From NCBI GenBank assembly GCA_040220455.1, contig JAVJUS010000033.1, positions 49,225 through 113,224 on the forward strand: a DNA stretch of 64,000 nt. The letters run 5' to 3'. The position numbers were made by a program, and so were the translations under genes. This stretch comes from JAVJUS01 sp040220455. GTDB lineage: Bacteria > Pseudomonadota > Alphaproteobacteria > DSM-16000 > Inquilinaceae. Under the pieces are notes generated by a model. That model worked only from the letters and a program-made list of their open reading frames with translations. It had not been told where the DNA came from and ran no database searches. This document shows, piece by piece, positions 1-8,467 of the stretch; the stretch's first letter is position 1; each line of letters begins with the position of its first letter.

Positions 1-460
1 TGACCACGGGCGTGACCAGCGTCAGGTGGGTGATGACGACCCCCGTTCGGGTATCGATCAGCCCGAGGCGGTAGAAGACGAGGAACATCGGCAGGATCAG
101 GATCGCCGGCGGAATCATGGCGGCCGAGAGGATGACAAAGCGCGCCGGTCCCCCGGACTTGAAGCGGGAGAACGAATACGCCGCCGGGCAGCCGACCAGC
201 AGAGCGATCGCGACCGTGGTCGTGGAGACGATCAGGCTGTTCAGGATGTTGAAGGGAACGTCGGAGTCGAGCAGCACGTCGGTCCAGTTGGCGAAGGACG
301 GCGCGAACCACCAGACATCCGGCTCGGCAACCAGGTTCGGCGGCTTGAGCGACGTCAGCATGATGTAGACGAAGGGGAACAGCACGATGGCGACCGCCAC
401 GGTCACGGCGGCCTCGACGGCCAGCTGCGTGGCGCGGCGCCCCGGCGGGTTCGCGGACAT
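1..460 (-). CDS. Sugar ABC transporter permease, MalG type (3' end beyond window)
   Basis: Inner-membrane permease half of a carbohydrate ABC importer. The first 153 codons are present; the C-terminal half, with the EAA loop that docks on the ATPase, lies beyond the window. The N-terminus reads MSANPPGRR, then a membrane segment (VAIVLFPFVYIMLTSLK) with the LTSLKPP motif typical of MalG-like proteins, a periplasmic stretch and a second hydrophobic segment. The ATG at 458-460 lies 4 bp after the stop of the upstream MalF-type gene, so the two are co-transcribed and probably form the heterodimeric channel. The substrate is probably a sugar or polyol, judging from the kinase in the same operon. 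Confidence 0.9.
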   Translation of the reverse strand, partial: MSANPPGRRATQLAVEAAVTVAVAIVLFPFVYIMLTSLKPPNLVAEPDVWWFAPSFANWTDVLLDSDVPFNILNSLIVSTTTVAIALLVGCPAAYSFSRFKSGGPARFVILSAAMIPPAILILPMFLVFYRLGLIDTRTGVVITHLTLVTPVV

Positions 461-464
461 CGGC

Positions 465-1307
465 TCAGCTCCGCTTCATCGCGGCGTAGAGCGCGACCAC
501 GAGCACCATCGTGATCGCGACGAGGACCAGGGCGATCGAGGCCGCCTCGCCCAGGCGGAAGAACCGGAAGCCGGTCTTGTAGATGTGATAGAGGATGGTG
601 TCCGTGCTGTTGCCCGGCCCGCCGCGGGTGATGGCGTAGACGTATTCGAAGACCTTGAAGGCATCGAGCCCGCGGATGATCAGGGCGACCGTGATGACCG
701 GCCGCAGCATCGGCAGGGTGAGGTTCCAGAACACCATCCAGGCCGGCGCGCCGTCGACCTTGGCGGCCTCGAACGGCGCCTTGGGCAGAGCCTCGAGCCC
801 GGCCAGGAACATCAGGATCATGAACGGCGTCCATTGCCAGGCGTCGATCAGGATCAGGCTGAACAGCGCCAGACGCGGCCCGAACCATTCCACCGAGAGC
901 CCGAAGACCCCGAGATAGTGGGGAATGACGCCGAACTCCGAGTTGAGCAGGAACCGGAACATCAAGCCGACGGCGATCGGCGTGATGAACATCGGCGCGA
1001 GCAGGATCGCCCGGGCCACGTTCTCGAAGCGGATCAGGCGCTTGAGCAGCAGGGCGAGGCCGAGCCCGGCGACGAACTCGATCGTCACCGCGCCGAACAC
1101 GAAGACCAGGGTGTTGGTCAGGGCGTTCCAGAACGGCGGATCGGTGAAGATGAAGGTGAAGTTGTTCGCGCCGACGAACCGCACGTCGTCGAGGCGCGTC
1201 AGGCGGTAGTCGTGCAGCGAGATCCAGCCCGAGAAGACGAGCGGGTAGACCATGATGAGCGTGAGCATCACGGCCAGCGGCAGGATCAGGCGGAATCGGA
1301 GCGACAC
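465..1307 (-). CDS. Sugar ABC transporter permease, MalF type
   Basis: A 280-residue inner-membrane permease of the MalF/UgpA class, pairing with the MalG-type protein just downstream. Hydrophobic segments are visible from about residue 10, and the cytoplasmic EAA loop lies near residues 180-201 (EAAKVDGA followed by LPMLRP), where the ATPase docks. The start is GTG; no strong ribosome-binding site is visible. The gene follows the solute-binding-protein gene after a 134-bp GC-rich gap that can form a stem-loop. No ATPase gene for this importer is seen in the window; it may lie beyond the left edge or be shared. Confidence 0.92.
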   Translation of the reverse strand: MSLRFRLILPLAVMLTLIMVYPLVFSGWISLHDYRLTRLDDVRFVGANNFTFIFTDPPFWNALTNTLVFVFGAVTIEFVAGLGLALLLKRLIRFENVARAILLAPMFITPIAVGLMFRFLLNSEFGVIPHYLGVFGLSVEWFGPRLALFSLILIDAWQWTPFMILMFLAGLEALPKAPFEAAKVDGAPAWMVFWNLTLPMLRPVITVALIIRGLDAFKVFEYVYAITRGGPGNSTDTILYHIYKTGFRFFRLGEAASIALVLVAITMVLVVALYAAMKRS

Positions 1308-1352
1308 GACAGGGGCACCCGTTACCGGCGTGGGGGTGGATCGGCGGCGAAC

Positions 1353-1429
1353 GGCCGCCCCGGCCGACCGCCCCGCCCGCCCGCGCCGACGGCTCGGGAA
1401 GACGGGGCGGCCTTGTCGCCGGGGCGGCC
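1353..1429 (-). promoter_or_regulatory. GC-rich inverted repeat between binding-protein and permease genes
   Basis: Two 12-base arms, GGCCGCCCCGGC at 1353-1364 and GCCGGGGCGGCC at 1418-1429, are perfect reverse complements 53 bp apart, in the gap between the solute-binding-protein stop and the permease start. There is no T-run, so a plain terminator is unlikely. In E. coli malE-malF a stem-loop at the same place protects the binding-protein mRNA and keeps permease levels low; a similar role is inferred here. Confidence 0.4.
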
Positions 1430-1441
1430 GGTTGCCGGTCG

Positions 1442-2683
1442 TCAGCGGATGCGCTCGATCCCGCTGGCCGCGGCGTCCAGCGCCTCCTGCGGGGTCTTCT
1501 GCCCCGACACCGCCTCGCTCAGCTCGGTGCCGACGATCTCGATGATCTCCTCGGCGCTCGTGCCGGTGGCGAGCGGCGCGGCATCCTCTAGGATGCCCAG
1601 CAGGGTCGTGTAGTAGTCCTCGCCGTAGCCCTGCTCCTGGACCGTCTCGTCGGTGACGACGCTCTCGCGCGTCGGCGCGCCGCCGGCAATCACCCGGTCG
1701 GTGTCGATCTCCTTGCTGGTGAGCCAGGAGATGAAGCTCCAGGCGGCGTCCTTGTTCTCGGAGTTCGACGCGATCGCCCAGTGCCAGGTGCCGAGCACGG
1801 CCTTGCCGCCGGGCACCTCGTGCAGGCGGAAGTTGCCCGCCAGATCACCCGCGATGCCGTCCTCGGCATTCAGTGTCGGCAGCATCCAGTTATAGCTCAG
1901 CATCGTCGCCGCCCGGCCGGAGGCCACCGAACGCAGCGCCTCGTCGAAGCCCCAGTTCAGGGAGTCGTCCGGTGCGGCGGCCTCGTAGGTCTCGATGTAG
2001 AGTTCGAGGGCTCGCACGGCCTCCGGGCTGTTGATCGCGATCTCGCCGGACTCGTCGTACAGGCTGCCGCCGGCGGCGTAGAGCCAGTTCTTCCACTCCT
2101 CCATGATCTTGTAGCCGCGCTGCGGCTGCATGGCGACGCCGGCCATGTCGTCGGTCGTCAGCGCCTTGGAGACCTCGACATACTCTTCGAGCGTCGTCGG
2201 AACCTCCAGCCCGGCCTCGTCGAAGACGTCCTGCCGGACGATCAGGCCGAGGGCGTAGTTGTAGTAAGGCACACCGTAGGTCTGGCCCTCGACGATGCCG
2301 ATCTCGCGCAAGGGGCCGATGAAGTCGTCGAAGTCGTAGCCGTCGGTGGCCGCGATGCGATCGTCGAGCGGCTCGAGATAGCCGGCCCGGGCGAACTCCT
2401 CCATCCACGGGTTGTCGACGATGATGATGTCGTAGACGCCCGACGGAGCCAGCGACGATGTCAGGATCTTGTCCCGCATCGCGTCGAACGGCATCGCGTC
2501 GAAGCTGACCGTGATGTCGGGGTTCTGCTCGGTGAAGCGCTCCGTCAACTCGCGGACGATGTCGTAGTCCGGCACCTCCTCGATGATGACGTTGAGCTCC
2601 TGGGCCTGGGCCGCCTGGGCGGCGAGGGCCATGGCCGTGCCGGCCATCAGGCTGGTCGTGAAAACGCGTCCCGTCCGTGACAT
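1442..2683 (-). CDS. Extracellular sugar-binding protein of ABC importer (family 1)
   Basis: A 413-residue periplasmic solute-binding protein that delivers the substrate to the MalF/MalG pair downstream. Residues 1 to about 27 are a Sec signal peptide ending AAQAAQA, cut before QELNV. The mature part has family-1 features: an early lobe with FTEQNPDITVSFD, a YGVPYY segment, and late blocks such as GTWHWAIASN and AAWSFISWLTS. The ribosome-binding site GGGAAAGGA lies a few bases before the ATG. The gene follows the FGGY kinase gene by about 95 bp in the same direction. The exact sugar cannot be read from sequence. Confidence 0.93.
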   Translation of the reverse strand: MSRTGRVFTTSLMAGTAMALAAQAAQAQELNVIIEEVPDYDIVRELTERFTEQNPDITVSFDAMPFDAMRDKILTSSLAPSGVYDIIIVDNPWMEEFARAGYLEPLDDRIAATDGYDFDDFIGPLREIGIVEGQTYGVPYYNYALGLIVRQDVFDEAGLEVPTTLEEYVEVSKALTTDDMAGVAMQPQRGYKIMEEWKNWLYAAGGSLYDESGEIAINSPEAVRALELYIETYEAAAPDDSLNWGFDEALRSVASGRAATMLSYNWMLPTLNAEDGIAGDLAGNFRLHEVPGGKAVLGTWHWAIASNSENKDAAWSFISWLTSKEIDTDRVIAGGAPTRESVVTDETVQEQGYGEDYYTTLLGILEDAAPLATGTSAEEIIEIVGTELSEAVSGQKTPQEALDAAASGIERIR

Positions 2684-2777
2684 GTCTCGTCCTTTCCCTC
2701 GTTTGATGTCCTTGCCGGTTTCCCGGTCCTTGTTGTCGCTCGCGGGCCGGCGTCGCGGTCGTGCCGGCCCCTCGGCG

Positions 2778-4277
2778 TCACGCCGGCGTCTCCGCCAGCG
2801 CGCGATAGGTCGCCCGGAACCGCGCGTAGCCCGCGTCGTATTCGGCCCGGTTCGCGGAGTCCGGTTCGACGCGCTCGCCTTCGGAGACGAACGCGCGCGT
2901 CCCGTGCCAGTCCGTCGTCGCCCCGATGCCGATGGCGGCCATCCACGCCGCGCCCAGGCAGGAGCCGGGGTGATCCGTCAGGGTCTCGACCGGCGCCTGG
3001 AGGATGTCCGCGACGCACCGCATCCAGAGCCGCGAGCGCGAACCGCCGTCCGACGCCACGAAGCGCGTCGCCGGGTGCCCGATCTCGCGCAAGACCTCCA
3101 CGTGATGGCGCAGGGCGTAGCCGAAGCCTTCGAGGAGCGCGCGCCAGAGATGGCCGACGCGGTGATTGAGGCTCAGCCCCGTCACGATCCCGCGCGCGGC
3201 GGGATCGTGGATCGGCGTCTTCTCGCCCAGCAGGTAGGGCACGAATTGGACGCCGTCGGCGCCGGCCGGCACCTCGGCGGCCAGCGCGTCGAGATGGGCA
3301 TGGGGCGATCGGCCCGCCGCCGTCGCCTCGGCGGCCTCGGCGCGCGCCAGGGTGTCGAGGAACCAGTTCAGGGCGGAGCCGCCCGAGGCCATGCAGCCGT
3401 TCGGCATGAAGAGCCCCGGCGCGAGGTGGTAGTCGAGATAGAGCCTCGGGTCGGGCACCGCCTTGTCCGTCGCGACGAGGATGTCGATCGCCCCGCCGAA
3501 CTTGAGCAGGACGTCGCCCGGCTCGGTGATCCCGGCGGCGAAGGCGGACGCGATATGGTCCGCGGCGCCGCCCACGACCGGCGTGCCGGCGGCGAGCCCG
3601 GTTTGCGCGGCCGCCGCCTCCGTCACCATGCCGAACCGCTCGTGGGACGCGGTCATCGGCGGCACGGCGGATCGGGAAACGCGGGCGAGCGCGATCAGGT
3701 CGTCGTCGAGCGCCCGCGCGCGCAGATCGGCGAAGCCCGCCTCGAGCGCCCAGTTCTGGTCGACCGCGCGCTGCCCGGTGAGCCGCCAGTTGATGTAGTC
3801 ATAGGAGCCGAAGACGGTGGCGATGCGCGCGAAGACATCCGGCTCGTTGCGCGCGATCCACCGCAGCTTGGCGGTGACGAGCTGCTGGTTGACGCCGTTG
3901 CCCGCGCGCTCCAGGAAATCGGCCTCGTCGATTTCCTCGGCCAACTCGGCCACCTCGCGGCCGCAGCGCCCGTCTGATTGCTGAATGGACCGGCGCAACA
4001 GGCGGCCCTCCGCGTCCAGCAGCACCACCGCCGGCAGCATGCCGGTGACGCCGATACCGGCGATGTCCTCCGCCCGCAGCCCGGCGGCGGCGAGGAGCTC
4101 GGGCACCAGGGCACGGACATTGTCCCACCACGCCTCCGGATCCTCCTCGGCCCATCCCTGATGCGGGGAATGCAGCGTCACCGGGCGCGAGGCGACGGCC
4201 AGCGTCTCGTCGGGAAGCCGGATCAGGATCCCGATGGTCGAGGTCGTACCGATATCGAGGCCGAGGACGCAGGTCAT
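2778..4277 (-). CDS. FGGY-family carbohydrate kinase (xylulokinase-like)
   Basis: A 499-residue ATP-dependent cytoplasmic sugar kinase. The N-terminal FGGY domain opens with GLDIGTTSTIGILI, and the family motif GWAEEDPEAWWDN follows near residue 45. The likely catalytic base is the Asp in GGAADHIASAF. The C-terminal domain has the ATP-binding ASDGGSRSRLWMRC block. Length is normal for xylulo-, ribulo- and glycerol kinases. The chosen ATG (4275-4277) has a GGTAGG site 7 bp upstream and lies 8 bp after the BtpA-like gene; the frame stays open further upstream but codes for no family sequence there. It probably phosphorylates the sugar or ketose brought in by the adjacent importer. Substrate unknown. 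Confidence 0.93.
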   Translation of the reverse strand: MTCVLGLDIGTTSTIGILIRLPDETLAVASRPVTLHSPHQGWAEEDPEAWWDNVRALVPELLAAAGLRAEDIAGIGVTGMLPAVVLLDAEGRLLRRSIQQSDGRCGREVAELAEEIDEADFLERAGNGVNQQLVTAKLRWIARNEPDVFARIATVFGSYDYINWRLTGQRAVDQNWALEAGFADLRARALDDDLIALARVSRSAVPPMTASHERFGMVTEAAAAQTGLAAGTPVVGGAADHIASAFAAGITEPGDVLLKFGGAIDILVATDKAVPDPRLYLDYHLAPGLFMPNGCMASGGSALNWFLDTLARAEAAEATAAGRSPHAHLDALAAEVPAGADGVQFVPYLLGEKTPIHDPAARGIVTGLSLNHRVGHLWRALLEGFGYALRHHVEVLREIGHPATRFVASDGGSRSRLWMRCVADILQAPVETLTDHPGSCLGAAWMAAIGIGATTDWHGTRAFVSEGERVEPDSANRAEYDAGYARFRATYRALAETPA

Positions 4278-4285
4278 CGGCGGGC

Positions 4286-5086
4286 CTACCGGATCGCCTC
4301 GACGGCGTCCATGAACCGCTTGACCCGCGCCTCGTCGACCGGGTTCCAGGTATCGCCGTCGACCTTGAAATGGGTCCCGACGATGCACCCCTGCGCCACG
4401 CCCAGGACATCGGCGACGTTGTCGATGTTCACCCCCGTATTGGCGAAGACCGGTGTGTCGTCGAGTGCCTCGGCCACCTTGCGAAGGTCGGATGCGTCCG
4501 CCGGCTGCCCCGTCAGCGGCCCGGAGACCAGCACGGCATCGGCGAGCGAGGAGAACACGGCGCTCTTCGCCCTGAGCTCGATCGGCCGCTGGTCGAGGGA
4601 ATGGGCGAACTCCGCGTTGATGTTGAAGAGCAGCTTGAGATCGCGCGCCCCGAGATTGCGGCGCAGCCGCGCCGGGGTCGCGCAATCGGGCTGCCAGATC
4701 CCCATGTCGCTGGCGAACACGCCCGTGAAGATCTCGCGCACGAAGGACGCCCCGGTGGCGACCGCGATCGACACGGAGGCCGTCGGATCCCACAGGTAGT
4801 TGACGCCGAACGGCACGCGGAGCGCCGGCTTGGCGGCGGCGACGACGGCCGTCATCGCCGCCAGGCTCTCCGGCGTCGCCTTGAGCAGGTAGGGGCGGTC
4901 GTTCTCGTTGCCGAACATGATGGCGTCGACACCGCCCGCCTGGAGCTTTTCGATGTCGGCGACCACGTCGTCGACCAGCCTGTTCATCCCGCCGTCCTCG
5001 TCGTAGAGGGGCGAGCCCGGCAGGGCGCCGATATGCGCCATGGCGACGACCGCCTTTCGACGAGCGCCCAGGAATTCGAAGATCAT
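4286..5086 (-). CDS. BtpA/SgcQ-family TIM-barrel protein
   Basis: A 266-residue protein of the BtpA/SgcQ family. The signature stretches MAHIGALPGSPLYD (residues 16-29), GVDAIMFGNENDRPY, VPFGVNYLWDP and VFANTGVNIDNV are present and suggest a phosphate-binding TIM barrel. SgcQ is encoded in an E. coli sugar-utilisation operon of unknown substrate; BtpA was linked to photosystem I in cyanobacteria. The enzyme activity is not known. Here the gene lies between a DeoR regulator and an FGGY kinase, which favours an aldolase- or isomerase-like role in sugar breakdown (inference). The ATG is preceded by a strong GAGAGGGGAG site. Confidence 0.85.
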   Translation of the reverse strand: MIFEFLGARRKAVVAMAHIGALPGSPLYDEDGGMNRLVDDVVADIEKLQAGGVDAIMFGNENDRPYLLKATPESLAAMTAVVAAAKPALRVPFGVNYLWDPTASVSIAVATGASFVREIFTGVFASDMGIWQPDCATPARLRRNLGARDLKLLFNINAEFAHSLDQRPIELRAKSAVFSSLADAVLVSGPLTGQPADASDLRKVAEALDDTPVFANTGVNIDNVADVLGVAQGCIVGTHFKVDGDTWNPVDEARVKRFMDAVEAIR

Positions 5087-5145
5087 GCTCCCCTCTCGGT
5101 CGGGCTGCGCCGGCGCGGGGCGCCGACAAGGCTTCGTGGCGGGTG

Positions 5146-5955
5146 TCAGGGCGCGGCCACGCGCACCTCCACGCCCGCGGCTTCGAGACCGTCGGCCAGA
5201 GCCCCCTCCGGCGACGCGTCGGTGATCAGCATGTCCAGTTGCTCGAGATCGGCGATCTTGACGATCGACAGGCGCTCGAACTTGGAGCTGTCGACCAGGG
5301 CGATCGTGCGCGCCGCGCGGGCCATCATCGCCCGTTTGATCTCCGTGTCCTCGAGCGAATAGTCGTAAAGCCCGTCCTCCGACAGGCCGGACGCGCCCAT
5401 GAAGAAGGAGTCGAACCGGAAGGTCTCCAACTGGCCGAGCGCCATGGGCCCGACCAGCGACGGCTCGGAGCCCCGGATCTCCCCGCCCAGCATGTAGACG
5501 CGCGGCCGGCTCTCGGAGAGCAGCATGGCGATCTTCAGGCTGCTTGTGAATATTCTAACATTTTTGTCCCGCAGGACATGGGCCAGCCGGAGCGTCGTCG
5601 AGCCGATGTCCAGCGCCATGGCCTGGCCGTCGCCGACAAGATCGCAGGCCAGGCCCGCGATGCGCGCCTTGGCCGTGGCGTTGCGGCCGAGGCGTTCCTC
5701 TAGCGCCGGCTCGACGATGTCGAGGCGGTTGCCCCAGCGCGCGACGGCGCCGCCATGCGCCCGCTCCACAAGGCCGCGCGCGGCCAGCGCGTCCAGGTCC
5801 CGGCGAATGGTCATCTCCGAGACGTCGAGCATCTCGGCCAGCCCGGCGATCGACTGATAGCCCGAGCGGCTGAGCGCCAGGGCGATGTTGTCCTGCCGCT
5901 CGGCCACCGACAGGCGACCGTTCCGATTGCCCGAATTCGCCCGGTCAGCAGTCAT
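5146..5955 (-). CDS. DeoR/GlpR-family transcriptional regulator
   Basis: A 269-residue sugar-responsive repressor. The DeoR winged helix lies near residues 18-70 (SVAERQDNI, VSEMTIRRDLDAL, RAHGGAV). The C-terminal DeoRC sensor has LDIGSTTLRLAHVL, YMLGGEIRGSEPSL, FFMGASGLS and ALVDSSKFER; such sensors usually bind a sugar phosphate. ATG 5953-5955 is preferred because GAGG lies 5 bp before it; a GTG at 5985 would add ten residues. It is first in the leftward operon and divergent from the SDR gene, with a palindrome between them, so it probably controls both. The likely inducer is the product of the FGGY kinase. Confidence 0.92.
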   Translation of the reverse strand: MTADRANSGNRNGRLSVAERQDNIALALSRSGYQSIAGLAEMLDVSEMTIRRDLDALAARGLVERAHGGAVARWGNRLDIVEPALEERLGRNATAKARIAGLACDLVGDGQAMALDIGSTTLRLAHVLRDKNVRIFTSSLKIAMLLSESRPRVYMLGGEIRGSEPSLVGPMALGQLETFRFDSFFMGASGLSEDGLYDYSLEDTEIKRAMMARAARTIALVDSSKFERLSIVKIADLEQLDMLITDASPEGALADGLEAAGVEVRVAAP

Positions 5956-5992
5956 CGACGCCTCATCATGTGTTGAGTTTCCCACGCGCTAC

Positions 5993-6048
5993 GTGAGATA
6001 TCAATCATATTCTGTTATACTCCGAACATATCCGATCCGCTGATCGGA
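5993..6048 (+). promoter_or_regulatory. Candidate SDR promoter with overlapping palindromic operator
   Basis: In the DeoR/SDR divergent gap, GTGAGA (5993-5998), a 17-bp spacer and TATACT (6016-6021) form a plausible sigma-70 promoter towards the SDR. Just downstream, TCCGATC-CGCT-GATCGGA (6031-6048) is a perfect 7-base inverted repeat well placed for a repressor. Assigning it to the adjacent DeoR protein is inference. Confidence 0.4.
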
Positions 6049-6099
6049 TCCGCAGCCACCAGCCGGGCCCGCCGCCCGTCCCATGCTTTCGGAGCTCCC

Positions 6100-6864
6100 A
6101 TGGAACACCAGAACGTGCTCGTGACCGGCGCCGCCACGGGAATCGGCCGCGCCTCGGCGCTGGCCTTCGCGTCGCGCGCCGCCCATGTGATCGTCACCGA
6201 CATCGATCACGACGGCGCCCGGGCGGTCGCCGACGAGATCGGCGGCAAGGCGCGCGCCTTCCGGCTGGACGTGACGGACGCCGCCGGCATCCGGCGGGTC
6301 TTCGACGAGGCCGCCGAGGCCGTCGGGCCGATCACGATCGTGCACGCCAATGCGGGCGTCTCGAGCATGAGGCCGGCGGTCGATCTGACCGAGGCGGACT
6401 GGGACTTCAACTTTTCGATCAACGCCAAGGGCGTGTTCCTGACCAACCAGGCCGCCGTGCGCCATATGATCGCCCACGAGCGCGACGGCGCGATCGTCAA
6501 TACGGCGTCCCTGGCGGCGAAGGTCGGCGCGCCGTTGCTGGCCCACTATTCGGCCAGCAAGTTCGCGGTCGTCGGCTGGACCCAGGCGCTGGCCCGCGAG
6601 GTCGCCGGCCTGGGCATTCGCGTCAACGCGGTCTGCCCGGGCTTCGTGCGGACATCCATGCAGGACCGGGAAGTCGAATGGGAGGCCGAGCTCCGCGGCA
6701 TGACGGCCGATGGGGTTCGGCGATCCTATATCGAGCAGACTCCGCTCGGGCGCCTGGAGGAACCGGAGGATGTCGCCGACGTGGTCGTCTTTCTCGCCTC
6801 GTCGAGCGCCCGGTTCATGACCGGCCAGGCGATCAACGTGACGGGTGGGGTATACATGACCTGA
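6100..6864 (+). CDS. Short-chain dehydrogenase/reductase (SDR)
   Basis: A 254-residue classical NAD(P)-dependent oxidoreductase. The Rossmann loop TGAATGIG is at residues 9-16, an acidic Asp at the end of beta-2 (VTDIDHD) suggests NAD preference, and the HANAG motif is near residue 82. The catalytic residues are Ser137, Tyr150 and Lys154 (YSASK). The C-terminal VTGGVYMT block is typical of sugar-alcohol and 3-oxoacyl-type SDRs. The ribosome-binding site GGAG lies 5 bp before the ATG. It is transcribed away from the DeoR/FGGY operon, so oxidation of a sugar or polyol in the same pathway is likely but not shown. Confidence 0.93.
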   Translation: MEHQNVLVTGAATGIGRASALAFASRAAHVIVTDIDHDGARAVADEIGGKARAFRLDVTDAAGIRRVFDEAAEAVGPITIVHANAGVSSMRPAVDLTEADWDFNFSINAKGVFLTNQAAVRHMIAHERDGAIVNTASLAAKVGAPLLAHYSASKFAVVGWTQALAREVAGLGIRVNAVCPGFVRTSMQDREVEWEAELRGMTADGVRRSYIEQTPLGRLEEPEDVADVVVFLASSSARFMTGQAINVTGGVYMT

Positions 6865-6903
6865 CGCCGGAGGGCATCGCCCCGACACGCCGTCGGCGAC
6901 GGC

Positions 6904-7010
6904 CTAGAGCATCCTGCGCCCGAACGGGCGCAGATAAGATGCTCTATATTGTTGAAGATAGGGCAATTTTTTCCGAACTGATGATTCAATCAGTTAGGAA
7001 ATTGCCCTAG
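6904..7010. repeat. Dispersed structured repeat, copy 1
   Basis: About 107 bp in the gap between the convergent SDR and P-loop kinase genes, repeated at 30609-30712. It has two hairpins. In the first, GAGCATC pairs with GATGCTC and TGCGCCC with GGGCGCA around a GAAC loop. In the second, GGGCAATTT pairs with AAATTGCCC and AACTGAT with ATCAGTT. It begins CTAGAGC and ends GCCCTAG. It encodes no convincing protein; short frames across it are repeat-derived. It could act as a bidirectional terminator here, or be a REP- or MITE-like element. Confidence 0.85.
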
Positions 7011-7036
7011 TCACGCGAACCGTGGCGACGCCTTTC

Positions 7037-7618
7037 CTACGCTTCGGAAGGCCTGTACGCGTTCAATGCCCGCAAGCAGGCGCCGACGACCCGCTCGGGT
7101 GCGTCGCCGGTGTCTAGGACGATGTGGGGCGCCTCGATCGGCTCGAAGCTGTCGCGGATGCGCGCCGCCTTTTCCGGATCCCGGCCCGCCCTGAGATTGC
7201 GGGGGTCGGCGGAGAGGTCCTCGCGCAGCCGGCGCTCGATCGCCTCGGGCGCGGCGACGCAATGGATGACCACGAGTTCGGCGCCGTGGCGCTCGACAGG
7301 GCTGCGGACCTCCTCGATCTCCCGCGCCTTGGAAAAAGGCTTGCCGTCGATGATGACGAAGGCCGGGCGCGGCCCGGCCAACAGATAGTCGAGAACCGCG
7401 AGCAAAGCGCGCGTCGCCACGGCGTTCTGGCCGTCGCTGTAGTCGAGGAAGCGTTCGGGAAAGATCGCGTCGCGGATGTCGTCGCGATTGAGCATGACGG
7501 CGTCGAGCCGCGGCGCCAGCGCCCGAGCGAGGCGGGTCTTGCCCACGCCCGGCAGCCCCGCGAGCAGGAGGACGCGCGGGCGGGCCGTCGGCTGCGTTCC
7601 GGCATCCGCGGCCGGCAT
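7037..7618 (-). CDS. P-loop kinase (AAA_33-type, zeta-toxin/PNK-like fold)
   Basis: A 193-residue P-loop NTPase. Walker A is GLPGVGKT at residues 21-28, followed by LNRDDIRDAIFP (near 43), a substrate or nucleotide motif seen in small phosphotransferases such as polynucleotide kinase, gluconate kinase and chloramphenicol phosphotransferase. A Walker-B-like FVIIDGKPFSKAREIEEV follows. It is the last gene of the importer/ROK/aldolase operon and starts right after the aldolase stop (TGAGTGATG; a GTG at 7621 is an alternative start). Phosphorylation of a sugar or sugar acid is the natural guess, but the target is unknown. Confidence 0.8.
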   Translation of the reverse strand: MPAADAGTQPTARPRVLLLAGLPGVGKTRLARALAPRLDAVMLNRDDIRDAIFPERFLDYSDGQNAVATRALLAVLDYLLAGPRPAFVIIDGKPFSKAREIEEVRSPVERHGAELVVIHCVAAPEAIERRLREDLSADPRNLRAGRDPEKAARIRDSFEPIEAPHIVLDTGDAPERVVGACLRALNAYRPSEA

Positions 7619-7621
7619 CAC

Positions 7622-8467
7622 TCAGTCGGCCTTCCCGTCGGCGCCGAACAGCACGATGCGCTCCTCGACCGCCTCCTGCGCTGCGGACCGCGCTTCGGCC
7701 ATGGGCAGGCGGGTATCGACCACCGGCTCGTCGACGCCGTAGTGGCGCTGGAGGACGCGGCGGAAGGCGCCCTTGGTGGCGGCGTCGATATTGATCTTGG
7801 CGATCCCGGCGGCGACCACCTCCCGAACCACGGCGGGCGGCACGCTGGTGCCGCCGTGCAGCACCAGCGGCCGCTCGACGGCGGCCGCGAGCGCCCGGAC
7901 CAGCGGCACGTCGATCGGCGCGCCGTCGCCCAGCGTGCCGGGCGTGTTGCCGATCGACACGGCGAGATAGTCGACATCCGTATCGGCGACGAACCGCACC
8001 GCCTCCTCGACCGTGGTCTTGCGCTCGATCACCTCCTCGCCCTCTTCGGCCAGGGTCTCGCCGATCTGCGCCTCGATTCCGACGCCGTGACGCCGGGCGA
8101 GCGCGACGACTTCGCGGACCAGCGCGACATTGTCCTCGTAGCGCGTGGCCGAGGCGTCGATCATGACGCTGTCGAAGCCGGCCTCGATGACGCGCTTGAC
8201 GATGTCGAAATCCGCGCCGTGGTCGAGATGGAGGATCAACGGCACCGAGACCGAGCGGCGCGCCGCCGCCGCCATCGCGACGAAGTAGTCGAGCCCGACA
8301 TGCTTGAGCCCGCCCATGGTCGTGCTCAGCATCACGACGGCGCGCCGCGCCTCGGCCGCGGCGGCGACGGCCTGGACGGCCTCGAGGTGATGGGCGTTGA
8401 ACATGCCCACGGCCCAGCCTTCGCGCCAGGCGCGGCGGATCCAGTGGGGGGCGCTCTCGCGGATCAT
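7622..8467 (-). CDS. Class II (zinc) aldolase-like protein
   Basis: A 281-residue member of the class II fructose/tagatose-bisphosphate aldolase family. Catalytic Asp82 and first zinc ligand His83 are in LHLDHGADF, a Glu is in IEAQIGET, and another zinc His is His204 in VLHGGTSVP. The block that normally reads GN-x-HG or GTAHG, with the second zinc His, reads SIGNTPGTLG here, so that ligand is absent. It may therefore bind zinc differently or have a changed reaction. The ATG overlaps the ROK kinase stop by 4 bp (ATGA), indicating translational coupling and a common pathway. The substrate is probably a phosphorylated sugar made by the ROK or P-loop kinase. Confidence 0.87.
   Translation of the reverse strand: MIRESAPHWIRRAWREGWAVGMFNAHHLEAVQAVAAAAEARRAVVMLSTTMGGLKHVGLDYFVAMAAAARRSVSVPLILHLDHGADFDIVKRVIEAGFDSVMIDASATRYEDNVALVREVVALARRHGVGIEAQIGETLAEEGEEVIERKTTVEEAVRFVADTDVDYLAVSIGNTPGTLGDGAPIDVPLVRALAAAVERPLVLHGGTSVPPAVVREVVAAGIAKINIDAATKGAFRRVLQRHYGVDEPVVDTRLPMAEARSAAQEAVEERIVLFGADGKAD

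Noticed and set aside
2583..3977. A 464-codon plus-strand frame opposite the FGGY kinase
   Set aside because: Antisense to a kinase with full family motifs; composition skewed to Arg, Gly and Val.
6726..6989. Short minus-strand frame containing NCPIFNN-like residues, echoed in a long frame at 29510-31060
   Set aside because: The similarity between the two comes only from the repeated DNA element, not from a shared protein family.
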